From positions 1 to 36,491 of the forward strand of contig JAFRJZ010000012.1 of the NCBI GenBank assembly GCA_017431945.1: DNA of 36,491 bases. The letters run 5' to 3'. Below are positions 30,132 to 36,491 of this stretch, in pieces. Origin of the DNA: Candidatus Saccharimonadota bacterium (GTDB lineage: Bacteria > Patescibacteriota > Saccharimonadia > Saccharimonadales > Saccharimonadaceae). The translations under genes were made by a program, and so were the position numbers. How positions within the stretch are numbered: the first letter of the stretch is position 1; each line of letters starts with the position of its first letter. Under the pieces are notes generated by a model, which worked only from the letters and a program-made list of their open reading frames with translations, was not told the DNA's origin and did not search any database.

Positions 30132-31024
30132 CGTGCGAATCCTCCATATACTTCCCCACTTTTTAACTTCACTTTCCGCGCTTTCGCCATCTCTGATACC
30201 GTCACAAACTCATAATCTTGCTTTTTCAAATTATCAATTATCCCCCCTATCGCATCCACCGTTGACGGGTAAATATCGTGCATTAATACAATTGAACCAT
30301 CGAACACCGCTTTTTCTACCTCCGCCTTCACTGCATCTGCGTTTTTACTCTTCCAGTCTTCAGTATCTACCGTCCAAGTTATTAGTGGCACTCCCAAAGC
30401 CCCTCGCACTGTATCATTTATTATCCCGTATGGCGGCCTGATAATTTTCGCATTATATCCCAATATACTTTTTATTGTCCTATTTGCATCGTTTGTGTCA
30501 CTCTTTATCGCCTCCGCCGATAGAGTAGTCAACACCTTGTGTCGCATCGTATGACTCCCCACCTCATGCCCCTCTCGCACTTCTCTTTTTACAATATCAG
30601 GATACTTCTCTGCTTGAATCCCCAGCACAAAAAACGTCGCATACACATTTTTCTCTTTCAAAATATCTAATAATCTCAATGTAGTGCCCTCATTTGGTCC
30701 ATCGTCAAAAGTCAATGATACCAACTTCTTACTCCCATCCAAAAAACGCTGTGGTAAATTTGGCACTTCCACTCGCGGATCTATTGCCACTGCTGAAATT
30801 TTGCGCGGATTTACCCCCGCATCCTCACGCCACCACCCCAGATTTACCCCCAGAAGCCAAATAATCACCAGCCCCATCACCCCAAACTTCATCCATCGCC
30901 AATTCTCCTTCCACCAATACCACCAATGACGCTCCCCTACGTCAATATAATCTGCCTTCCCTGACGTCTTCTCCAGCGCCCCCTTTGGCGTTTTTTTCGT
31001 ACTCTGTTTTACCTTGTTACCCAT
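30128..31024 (-). CDS. Membrane-anchored polysaccharide (peptidoglycan) deacetylase
   Basis: This ~298-residue protein has a basic cytoplasmic start, one membrane segment (MKFGVMGLVIIWLLGVNLGWW) and an extracellular NodB domain. Motifs: SLTFDDGPNEGTT (metal/catalytic Asp), GSHTMRH (metal His pair), IIRPPYG, TVDTEDW and IVLMHDIYPST. These are the five motifs of CE4 deacetylases, which remove acetyl groups from peptidoglycan GlcNAc or chitin-like glycans and confer lysozyme resistance. ATG 31024 is my choice (GGA upstream); a GTG at 31036 is the alternative. It overlaps the methyltransferase gene, so translation is coupled. Confidence 0.92.
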   Translation of the reverse strand: MGNKVKQSTKKTPKGALEKTSGKADYIDVGERHWWYWWKENWRWMKFGVMGLVIIWLLGVNLGWWREDAGVNPRKISAVAIDPRVEVPNLPQRFLDGSKKLVSLTFDDGPNEGTTLRLLDILKEKNVYATFFVLGIQAEKYPDIVKREVREGHEVGSHTMRHKVLTTLSAEAIKSDTNDANRTIKSILGYNAKIIRPPYGIINDTVRGALGVPLITWTVDTEDWKSKNADAVKAEVEKAVFDGSIVLMHDIYPSTVDAIGGIIDNLKKQDYEFVTVSEMAKARKVKLKSGEVYGGFAR

Positions 31025-31533
31025 TGCTTTATCCACTCATACATTGCTATTCCCGACGCCACCCCTACATTTACACTCCTAGTAGAACCAAAACTTTCAA
31101 TTTCTCTTACATCATCCACTTTGTCCAGTAATTCCCGAGAAATCCCCTCGCCCTCACTACCAAAAATCAACGTTGTTCGCTCCTTGAACTTCTTATCGCT
31201 CAAAGGTTTCACTTCTGATACATTATTTTCTATCGCCACTAGTTCCCTGTCCTGCTGGCTTGTCAAAAACTCTTCTATACTAGACCAATGCGCAATCTCC
31301 AGATATTTATCCGTACACATCGCCCCCCGCCGATTATATTTTTTCCGCCCAATGATATGCACCTTACTCACATTAAACGCATTCGCATTCCTTACCACCG
31401 TGCCTATATTAAAATCGTGCTCAACATTTTCAATCGCCACTTCCAGCGCATTTCGTTTTTTACTCAGTGCATCAAAAACTTGCTCATTGCTCATCCCCTT
31501 GTACTCATCTAGTAAATTCCTGGTATCTTCCAT
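31009..31533 (-). CDS. SPOUT-family (TrmH/SpoU) RNA 2'-O-methyltransferase
   Basis: This 174-residue protein has the three knot-forming motifs of the family: VEHDFNIGTVVRNANAFNV (motif 1 with the Arg/Asn pair), TLIFGSEGEGISRELLDKVD (motif 2) and SFGSTRSVNVGVASGIAMYEW (motif 3, SAM-binding knot). It lacks the N-terminal substrate-binding domain of RlmB and is as short as TrmL-type enzymes, so a tRNA target is plausible but unproven. ATG 31533 is chosen because TATAAT (31540-31545) ends 6 nt before it; it should be leaderless. It is followed by the overlapping deacetylase. Confidence 0.9.
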   Translation of the reverse strand: MEDTRNLLDEYKGMSNEQVFDALSKKRNALEVAIENVEHDFNIGTVVRNANAFNVSKVHIIGRKKYNRRGAMCTDKYLEIAHWSSIEEFLTSQQDRELVAIENNVSEVKPLSDKKFKERTTLIFGSEGEGISRELLDKVDDVREIESFGSTRSVNVGVASGIAMYEWIKQWVTR

Positions 31534-31625
31534 ACCCACATTATACCACCATATCTGTTAATACCAGAAAATTCGCCTTTTGTAGTCACTATGTTATAAT
31601 AAAAATATAATACAGGTTAACATAA

Positions 31626-33827
31626 ATGAAACATGAAAAAGTAACTAACAACTCAAGTGAAGCCCGAACACCTTCCCCCTGGGATAATTTAATTAATTTT
31701 TCTCAACCCAATGAAAAGCCTCCAATACCCAAAGTAAGCGAAATGAGCCATGAAGAAGTAGCTCGATTTGTGGCATCAATGGAACCAGTACCCCCACCCT
31801 CTTGGAACAATTCACACCAACCTAGAGAAAAACCTCTGTCATTCAACGAAAGAGCCGGTATTAAAATAAAAAGCGCTTCTGAATTAAAAAAACTCAGTCC
31901 AATTGAACAAGTTGAACAGCTTTCAATCATGGAAGAAGCTGCCTTTGCAGATGCTGGGTACGCCGTAGTTGCTGGTCAAGAACTTATTGAAGAAATCCTT
32001 CAAGACAATAGTTTACCACCAATAACCCATATTTTAGCTCAAAAAATCGAACCGATTATGCGGCAAGATTTTTCAGAAGCAGACAGGGGACCATACGCAT
32101 ACAATCCCGCAGAACAAGAGAAGTCTTTTGGTTATTCTAATATTGTAACGCCAGAGATGATACCGTATTCCTCCAGCGACATAAAAAACATGAGCGAAGA
32201 AGAAATGAAAACTGAACTAGCCTCGCTGGAAAAAGAATATCCCGAGGGTTCCTATCAAAGAACTCTAGATTTAGAGCTTGCATTAAATAAAATCTACTAT
32301 TCAAAAAATCAAGCTAAATTGCATCTGGAATTTCCCCATCTCCCCCAAGACAAAACACTAGTAAAAATCGCACCCGATACCGTAGCCACAGTTGAATTTG
32401 ACGAAAAATACGATCCTGATGAGTCTTGGTTTTCTTTTAGCCCTCGTATAGATTCAATTTCCGACAAAAAAGGACATACAACCGACGATAAATCTCTACC
32501 TATAAGCGATACTGATTTCTTTTATTTAAAAACAATCCACGAGGACAATTCAACAAAAGCTTTTTTCAACAAAATATTGAATGTTAGTCTTGACGAAATA
32601 TCGCTTTCATCACAAGTCCAACTCCTAAAATTCATGGCAAAAGCCAACAACACTCGTTTTGACACCTTGTGTAATACCATGCAAAAACTAGATAGTGATA
32701 ACCTTCGCAAAAAACTCCTAGAAAATTTCGTTGCCACCGACTTTGGCGAAGACTTTGGCGATTCCCTACTCACCATTGCTAGCTCTGAACGCTTAAACGA
32801 CAATGAAAAAGAACAGATTCTCAACGAAATCAGTAGTTGCCGTGAATCAGTCCAAAAAATCACCGAATTATATAGCGATATTGATAATGGCAAATTTGCA
32901 GAGGAATATACCAAAGCATCTAGTGAGCGTCTAACCGACGTAATCACAGTATTTGAACAGATTGCTACAAACGGGACAGCAGAAGCAGATTTAGACTGGG
33001 CAGGTCATCCAGAGTTTACTTTCGAATCGGCCATGGAAGCCCTAGAATACGAAACAAAATCACTAGATATTATCAGTGGTACTCTGGAAGATGTACAGAA
33101 CGGCAAAAATGGCGCCTTCGCCGAAATGGTGCTCCACCCCGATCCTTCTAGTCAAAGGCTTAATCGCACCGTATATAATTTTTATTCACCCAATCATGGT
33201 TATGTTTTGCTCTATACTAGACCCGAAGGGTCGCATTCTTTCGATCCCATGACCGAATATGGTAAGACTAGAAGCCGTTATAATGAAAACACAGCAAATG
33301 TTGGTGTGGAGGCTTCCATTAGTTTCGTGACAAATCCAATCGCCCCCTTCTCTCTGCCTAGCCCCTTTAAACCCGACCAAAAAGCTATTCGCGACCCGCA
33401 TTTTTACGACCCTTCTACCATGAATAAGGTTAGCGCTATTCGTCTAGATCGCGAAGGGCGCGCCCCTGGAGCTCCCGCCGACGACCCTAGTCGCGACCCC
33501 GTTAATCCCATCGGTACAGTATCAGTAGATCTCGCAGCCATTGGCGACCGTGCCGACACCCCCTCTGGCAAAATAGCTAGATTACTCAGCACCGGTAATA
33601 AACTTAGAAAGTCAAAGATTGCGGATGCAAATTTTTCGCTCAATCACAACACTAAGTGGTTTGATCAAGAACAATACGGTACAGCTAATGGATTCCGTCA
33701 AATAGTAGATTTTATAGATAAAATGGCTACCAATTGGTGTACAGAGCACCAACCTAGCAAAGAATCTAACAGCTTTACTGAGTTAATGCGACAACAAAAA
33801 CGCGCTGAAAGGCATCGAGTCGCCTAA
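31626..33827 (+). CDS. Large soluble orphan protein
   Basis: This 733-residue acidic protein has no signal peptide, no membrane segment and no family I recognise. Residues 1-75 are Pro/Ser-rich and disordered (SPWDNLINFSQPNEKPPIPK). Residues ~80-200 and ~300-480 are helical and charged (IKSASELKKLSPIEQVEQLS; LSSQVQLLKFMAKANNTRFD). Residues ~530-640 look beta-rich with YNFYSPNHGYVLLYTRPEG. The C-terminus is basic (RQQKRAERHRVA). Two TATAAT-like boxes (31595-31610) precede the ATG. It ends at a bidirectional terminator shared with the convergent 87-residue gene. An effector or regulatory scaffold is possible but cannot be shown. Confidence 0.75.
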   Translation: MKHEKVTNNSSEARTPSPWDNLINFSQPNEKPPIPKVSEMSHEEVARFVASMEPVPPPSWNNSHQPREKPLSFNERAGIKIKSASELKKLSPIEQVEQLSIMEEAAFADAGYAVVAGQELIEEILQDNSLPPITHILAQKIEPIMRQDFSEADRGPYAYNPAEQEKSFGYSNIVTPEMIPYSSSDIKNMSEEEMKTELASLEKEYPEGSYQRTLDLELALNKIYYSKNQAKLHLEFPHLPQDKTLVKIAPDTVATVEFDEKYDPDESWFSFSPRIDSISDKKGHTTDDKSLPISDTDFFYLKTIHEDNSTKAFFNKILNVSLDEISLSSQVQLLKFMAKANNTRFDTLCNTMQKLDSDNLRKKLLENFVATDFGEDFGDSLLTIASSERLNDNEKEQILNEISSCRESVQKITELYSDIDNGKFAEEYTKASSERLTDVITVFEQIATNGTAEADLDWAGHPEFTFESAMEALEYETKSLDIISGTLEDVQNGKNGAFAEMVLHPDPSSQRLNRTVYNFYSPNHGYVLLYTRPEGSHSFDPMTEYGKTRSRYNENTANVGVEASISFVTNPIAPFSLPSPFKPDQKAIRDPHFYDPSTMNKVSAIRLDREGRAPGAPADDPSRDPVNPIGTVSVDLAAIGDRADTPSGKIARLLSTGNKLRKSKIADANFSLNHNTKWFDQEQYGTANGFRQIVDFIDKMATNWCTEHQPSKESNSFTELMRQQKRAERHRVA

Positions 33828-33843
33828 ATTTTCTCATGAAAAA

Positions 33844-33870
33844 GCCCCCGAGATTACCTCGAGGGCATTT
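33844..33870. terminator. Bidirectional terminator between convergent genes
   Basis: Arms GCCCCCGAG (33844-33852) and CTCGAGGGC (33858-33866), with one mismatch and an ATTAC loop, are flanked by A5 on one side and ATTTT on the other. A further GC-rich block (33895-33957) with GCCCC/GGGGC pairing follows towards the 87-residue gene. Confidence 0.75.
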
Positions 33871-33958
33871 TGAGCATTGAGCAATAGCTAGAAGAGTCCC
33901 CAGCCAGCCCCAATGGAGGGGCAGGTGCGGGTGCCAGTCAGGCCAGCCCCCCCGAAGG

Positions 33959-34222
33959 CTAAACCCTACGTCGCCCCTTCAAGAATTTCAGCTCACCATT
34001 CCTGGCCTCAACCAGGTAGGCTTCCTGAAACCCAAACCCCCAAGACTTATTCATCCTTGAGAGTTCTTCGTACTTAGCTTCCGCCTCTCTTAGAGACGAA
34101 AAAGCTGATTCAGGAAACTCGCGCACGTTCGGCCAGTCCCCCTGATCAGCGCTATACCATACGGAGCCAACTAAATAAATTATCGGCCCCTTAACTTCCT
34201 TATTAACATTATATTTTGCCAT
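33959..34222 (-). CDS. Small orphan protein behind a long leader
   Basis: This 87-residue protein has an aromatic-rich N-half (IIYLVGSVWYSADQGDWPNV), a central helix (SSLREAEAKYEELSRM) and a basic end (LKFLKGRRRV). The AGGGAG ribosome site precedes ATG 34222. The pattern strand - helix - strand suggests a small alpha/beta domain; I recognise no family. It is expressed from a consensus promoter 320 nt upstream (34545-34573) through a long structured leader, so it may be controlled at the RNA level. A GC-rich palindromic stretch separates its stop from the shared terminator. Confidence 0.65.
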   Translation of the reverse strand: MAKYNVNKEVKGPIIYLVGSVWYSADQGDWPNVREFPESAFSSLREAEAKYEELSRMNKSWGFGFQEAYLVEARNGELKFLKGRRRV

Positions 34223-34538
34223 ACCATATCTCCCTTCTCATCTATGGCAATAACTTGTTAAGGTTCTGCTCTCTATTGGCTTTTGGCCTCACGAGCAGAG
34301 CTGGAGGAACAAGCTGGTCAAATGGCTTATTTCTCCGGCTCAGCCCGTGCATATCGAACTGAGTTATTTATCCCACCCTGGATGTGCCCACCCAAGAAAA
34401 TTCAGGATATTAATAAATGCATTTCTAATGTGCTTTAATACCGGCTATGGGAAGAAGTATGTTGCTACTTCCCTGCTCACCCACCTTGATATTAACTCTA
34501 CGCAATCTTGAATGCTTTATCACATTTCCTTGATTGTT
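34223..34538 (-). ncRNA. Candidate structured RNA or regulatory 5' leader (~316 nt)
   Basis: The RNA begins at a consensus promoter and shows several paired regions: GGGAAGTA/TACTTCTTCCC, GGTATTA with TTAATATC, CTCAG/CTGAG, and TCTGCTC/GAGCAGA around GGC-CAAAA-GCC. Its ends (GGCAA...AAGG and CCTT...TTGCC) can close the whole as a domain. No frame of note is inside. It may be a cis-regulatory leader for the 87-residue gene or a processed RNA. I checked by eye for RNase P, tmRNA, SRP and 6S hallmarks and did not find them. Confidence 0.45.
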
Positions 34539-34544
34539 GCCACT

Positions 34545-34573
34545 ATTATATCAAAATTCTTATGTTTTGTCAA
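34545..34573 (-). promoter_or_regulatory. Consensus promoter of the long-leader transcript
   Basis: TTGACA (34568-34573) and TATAAT (34545-34550) are exactly 17 bp apart: a perfect consensus promoter. Confidence 0.85.
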
Positions 34574-34634
34574 TAATACTATATCAAATAACTACTTAAC
34601 AGGGAAAAAATGGATAAAATTTGTCGAAATGGGG

Positions 34635-34663
34635 TTGACAAACATCGATTTTTCTGCTACAAT
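34635..34663 (+). promoter_or_regulatory. Promoter of the TrmB-like regulator
   Basis: TTGACA (34635-34640) and TACAAT (34658-34663) are 17 bp apart. The -10 ends 6 nt before ATG 34670, so the mRNA should be leaderless. Confidence 0.8.
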
Positions 34664-34669
34664 AGAGGT

Positions 34670-35455
34670 ATGGATATCGAATCATTATTGACTCAAACTG
34701 GGCTCTCCGAAGTTCAGGCTAAAATATACCTCTATTTAATCAAGCATGGGCAAAGCACTCCGACAGAGATTGCCACAGGGATAGACGAAAACCGCACCAC
34801 TGTTTATTCCGCCGCCGAAAAACTCGAAAAACTCGGCATTATCACCCAGAAAGACAGGGGTAAAATCTCAGCCTACATTCCCAATCACCCATCGGCACTA
34901 GAAAGCATCGCCGAAAAACGCCTCCGTAAAGTCGCCAGGCAAGCCAAAAACCTTGAGAGTAACCTTCCTTCCTTGATAAACTACTACAATGAACATCAAA
35001 GCACCCCAGGAGCAACCACTTTTTACGGACAAGAAGGGATTGAGCTAATCCGCGAAAAAGCTCTCGCCGCCAAACAAACTTATTACTTTATTCGCAGTCG
35101 TTATGACGAGACTGCAGACAAAGACAGTCTTGAACGCTTCAAAAAAGCCCGAGTAAACGCCAAAATCGAATCTGAAGACATCACTCCATCTGAATTCACC
35201 ACAAACACTAATAAAGATGCTCAAAAATGGCTACTCGAGCGTACACTTTTACCTCCTAGCGAATACGATTCCCCCATAGAAATTGATATATTCGGCGATA
35301 ACGTCGCTTTTGTTAATTACGCCAAAAATGGTATGTCTACCCTTATCGAATCACCAGAGATTGCCGATGCGATGAGGCAAGTTTTTCTCTTCGCCAAAAA
35401 ATACATCCGCAAAGCCACTAATCAGTCTAACCTTGACCAAAAGGACAAAAATTAA
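34670..35455 (+). CDS. TrmB-like transcriptional regulator
   Basis: This 261-residue protein has an N-terminal winged helix (MDIESLLTQTGLSEVQAKIY, TPTEIATGIDENRTTVYSAA, LGIITQKDRGKISAYIP), a coiled linker (KRLRKVARQAKNLESNL) and a C-terminal sensor-like domain (ATTFYGQEGIELIREKAL to YAKNGMSTLIESPEIADAM). This is the TrmB family layout, sugar-responsive regulators best known from archaea and present in CPR. The start at 34670 is fixed by the promoter; the in-frame upstream ATG at 34610 lies before the -35. It may regulate the divergent long-leader gene; that is inference. The inducer is unknown. Confidence 0.85.
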   Translation: MDIESLLTQTGLSEVQAKIYLYLIKHGQSTPTEIATGIDENRTTVYSAAEKLEKLGIITQKDRGKISAYIPNHPSALESIAEKRLRKVARQAKNLESNLPSLINYYNEHQSTPGATTFYGQEGIELIREKALAAKQTYYFIRSRYDETADKDSLERFKKARVNAKIESEDITPSEFTTNTNKDAQKWLLERTLLPPSEYDSPIEIDIFGDNVAFVNYAKNGMSTLIESPEIADAMRQVFLFAKKYIRKATNQSNLDQKDKN

Positions 35456-35465
35456 CCCCTAACCT

Positions 35466-36035
35466 CTAATCATCTAGGTAATTTTCTAGGGTATTACGAT
35501 CTTCTACCACCGCATCATCTTTCTTCATATACAACCCATATTTTCCATCAATTTCAAACTGTTCATCTTCACCAAACGCTCTAAACCCTTTTACTGGATT
35601 TCCTTCGTCATCTAAACCCAAAGCTTCCGGAGTATACATAGGATGACTGTCTTCACTACTAGAAAGCGTAATATGTGGTTTTTCAATTTTATCTATAGCT
35701 GTCTGAATTTCTGGATCTTCTGCTACCACTTTTACTAGTAACCCCTCATTCTTGCCATTATTGCCATAACCTATCGCAAAAATTCTTACGCCGCTACCAA
35801 GAGAATCTAAATGTAATTGAGTCTCATTTGGCTGAAAATTAGTTGTTACATGAGGTTTTTCAACGGTATTTTTTAGTTTTGCGCCAGTTTTATCATATAG
35901 CTCTTCTCTATTAACAAAAACTCCAGCATAGAACACTTTATCTTTTATTTTCTCCGCAAACTCTCGTTCTGCAACCAAAGCCTCAAAGGGGCTCGGGGAT
36001 TGCCAGTTTTCTGATATCGTTTCTTTCTTTTTCAT
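35466..36035 (-). CDS. 2H phosphoesterase-like protein
   Basis: This 189-residue protein has two H-x-T motifs, H62-V-T64 (EKPHVTTNF) and H121-I-T123 (EKPHITLSSSED), each preceded by Glu-Lys-Pro and 59 residues apart. FYAGVFV before the first and GLLVKVV before the second are strands of the pseudo-symmetric 2H fold, whose members act on cyclic phosphates or 2'-5' RNA bonds (LigT, tRNA-ligase cyclic phosphodiesterase). An RNA-repair or cyclic-nucleotide role is likely but unproven. It starts at 36035 with AAGGAG upstream and a TATAAT (ATTATA at about 36052-36057 on the plus strand) shortly before. It converges with the TrmB-like gene after 10 nt. Confidence 0.75.
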   Translation of the reverse strand: MKKKETISENWQSPSPFEALVAEREFAEKIKDKVFYAGVFVNREELYDKTGAKLKNTVEKPHVTTNFQPNETQLHLDSLGSGVRIFAIGYGNNGKNEGLLVKVVAEDPEIQTAIDKIEKPHITLSSSEDSHPMYTPEALGLDDEGNPVKGFRAFGEDEQFEIDGKYGLYMKKDDAVVEDRNTLENYLDD

Positions 36036-36066
36036 ACAGACTCCTTAGCCCCATTATACCACAACA

Positions 36067-36099
36067 AAAATCCACCCCTGTAAAGGAGTGGATTTTTTA
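36067..36099 (-). terminator. Terminator downstream of 16S rRNA
   Basis: The stem AAATCCACCCC/GGAGTGGATTT (one mismatch) has T-runs on both sides. On the minus strand it lies about 240 nt after the 16S 3' end and just before the 2H-gene promoter, so it should end the 16S transcript. Confidence 0.7.
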
Positions 36100-36206
36100 A
36101 CAGCTTAGTTGTGCAATTCTTCATCTGGTTCTAAAAGCTTTTATCGCATCTGTAAAATACAGCAAAGTTATATCTTAAGCTTAAGAGATACAACTACGTC
36201 CGACCT
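36100..36206. other. 16S trailer without recognisable gene
   Basis: This stretch is AT-rich and holds a perfect 12-bp palindrome CTTAAGCTTAAG near 36176-36187; no tRNA or 23S sequence is seen. Confidence 0.5.
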
Positions 36207-36321
36207 AGCTTTGTTTCTAGATAAAATCGCTCTAGATTGGTATTTTCTCGCTTCGAAGCGGGCCTAACGGCCAGCGAGAAGCGAAAAATGCCTAGATAGA
36301 CAATTTTGGCAGAAACAAGCT
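36207..36321 (-). repeat. Long imperfect palindrome (E5) next to 16S rRNA
   Basis: Outer arms AGCTTTGTTTCT / AGAAACAAGCT (36207-36218 and 36311-36321) and inner arms TTTTCTCGCT / AGCGAGAA, with a GGCC-TAAC-GGCC tip, give a 115-bp imperfect hairpin starting 15 nt from the 16S 3' end. It could be an rRNA processing stem or a member of the GC-rich palindrome family. Confidence 0.6.
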
Positions 36322-36335
36322 CTATCCTTCTCAAG

Positions 36336-36491
<156 letters not shown>

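Noticed and set aside
34223-34538. AGGGTGG in the long leader suggested a T-box, and the length suggested RNase P RNA or tmRNA.
   Set aside because: No full T-box bulge sequence, no terminator before the gene and no amino-acid gene downstream; RNase P and tmRNA core motifs are not seen.

Overview
The window looks like part of a small, reduced genome of the Patescibacteria/CPR type, most likely Candidatus Saccharibacteria (TM7). Support is indirect: a partial 16S rRNA with a divergent 3' end, compact ftsA-ftsZ-nrdR and adk-map blocks, no biosynthetic pathway genes, short versions of conserved proteins (RelA without ACT, Adk without a long lid), and large orphan surface or secreted proteins. 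UGA is used as a stop (ATGA overlaps), so this is the standard bacterial code and not the recoded SR1/Gracilibacteria code.

Layout. 1-1130: the end of an unknown gene, a promoter-terminator unit that could make a ~55 nt RNA, a frameshifted PemK/MazF-type toxin remnant, and a glutamate-racemase-like protein without catalytic cysteines. 1221-4768: relA/spoT, convergent parB-parA, and rplU. 4807-12439: a cell-envelope block on the minus strand with a multi-domain secreted peptidoglycan hydrolase, a small acidic protein, a 1277-residue Gly/Pro-rich orphan and a sortase-type surface protein. 12521-16633: a 49-residue protein behind a near-consensus promoter, ileS and an HD hydrolase. 16677-23407: a thioredoxin-fold protein, nrdR, ftsZ, ftsA, map, adk, rpsU, recJ and a winged-helix regulator. 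23488-27932: priA, a small membrane protein, rpsA, a HELGH metallopeptidase and a KGG-repeat protein. 28092-29315: a pair of DnaA-box-like sites, a structured small RNA, tRNA-Ile and tRNA-Ala around a deoxyribosyltransferase-like gene. 29391-36035: a helical-repeat protein, a polysaccharide deacetylase, a SPOUT methyltransferase, a 733-residue orphan, an 87-residue orphan behind a long structured leader, a TrmB-like regulator and a 2H phosphoesterase-like protein. 36336-36491: the 3' end of 16S rRNA on the minus strand, with no 23S downstream.

Three observations stand out. (1) A family of roughly 80-125 bp GC-rich palindromic elements. Two 125-bp copies lie in frame inside ileS, with 84/85 identical cores and terminal stems that covary. 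Similar palindromes abut rplU, rpsA, tRNA-Ile and 16S. They resemble in concept the Rickettsia palindromic elements that insert inside genes. (2) In ten genes a -10 hexamer ends exactly 6 or 7 nt before the start codon, which predicts widespread leaderless translation. (3) Several structured RNA candidates sit behind near-consensus promoters, including a ~155 nt four-hairpin RNA with paired DnaA-box-like sites directly upstream of its promoter.

The genes cover division (ftsA, ftsZ), segregation (parAB), DNA repair and restart (recJ, priA), stringent response, translation, and an envelope system for wall remodelling and probably cell-cell contact, which fits an episymbiotic lifestyle. That lifestyle is inference.
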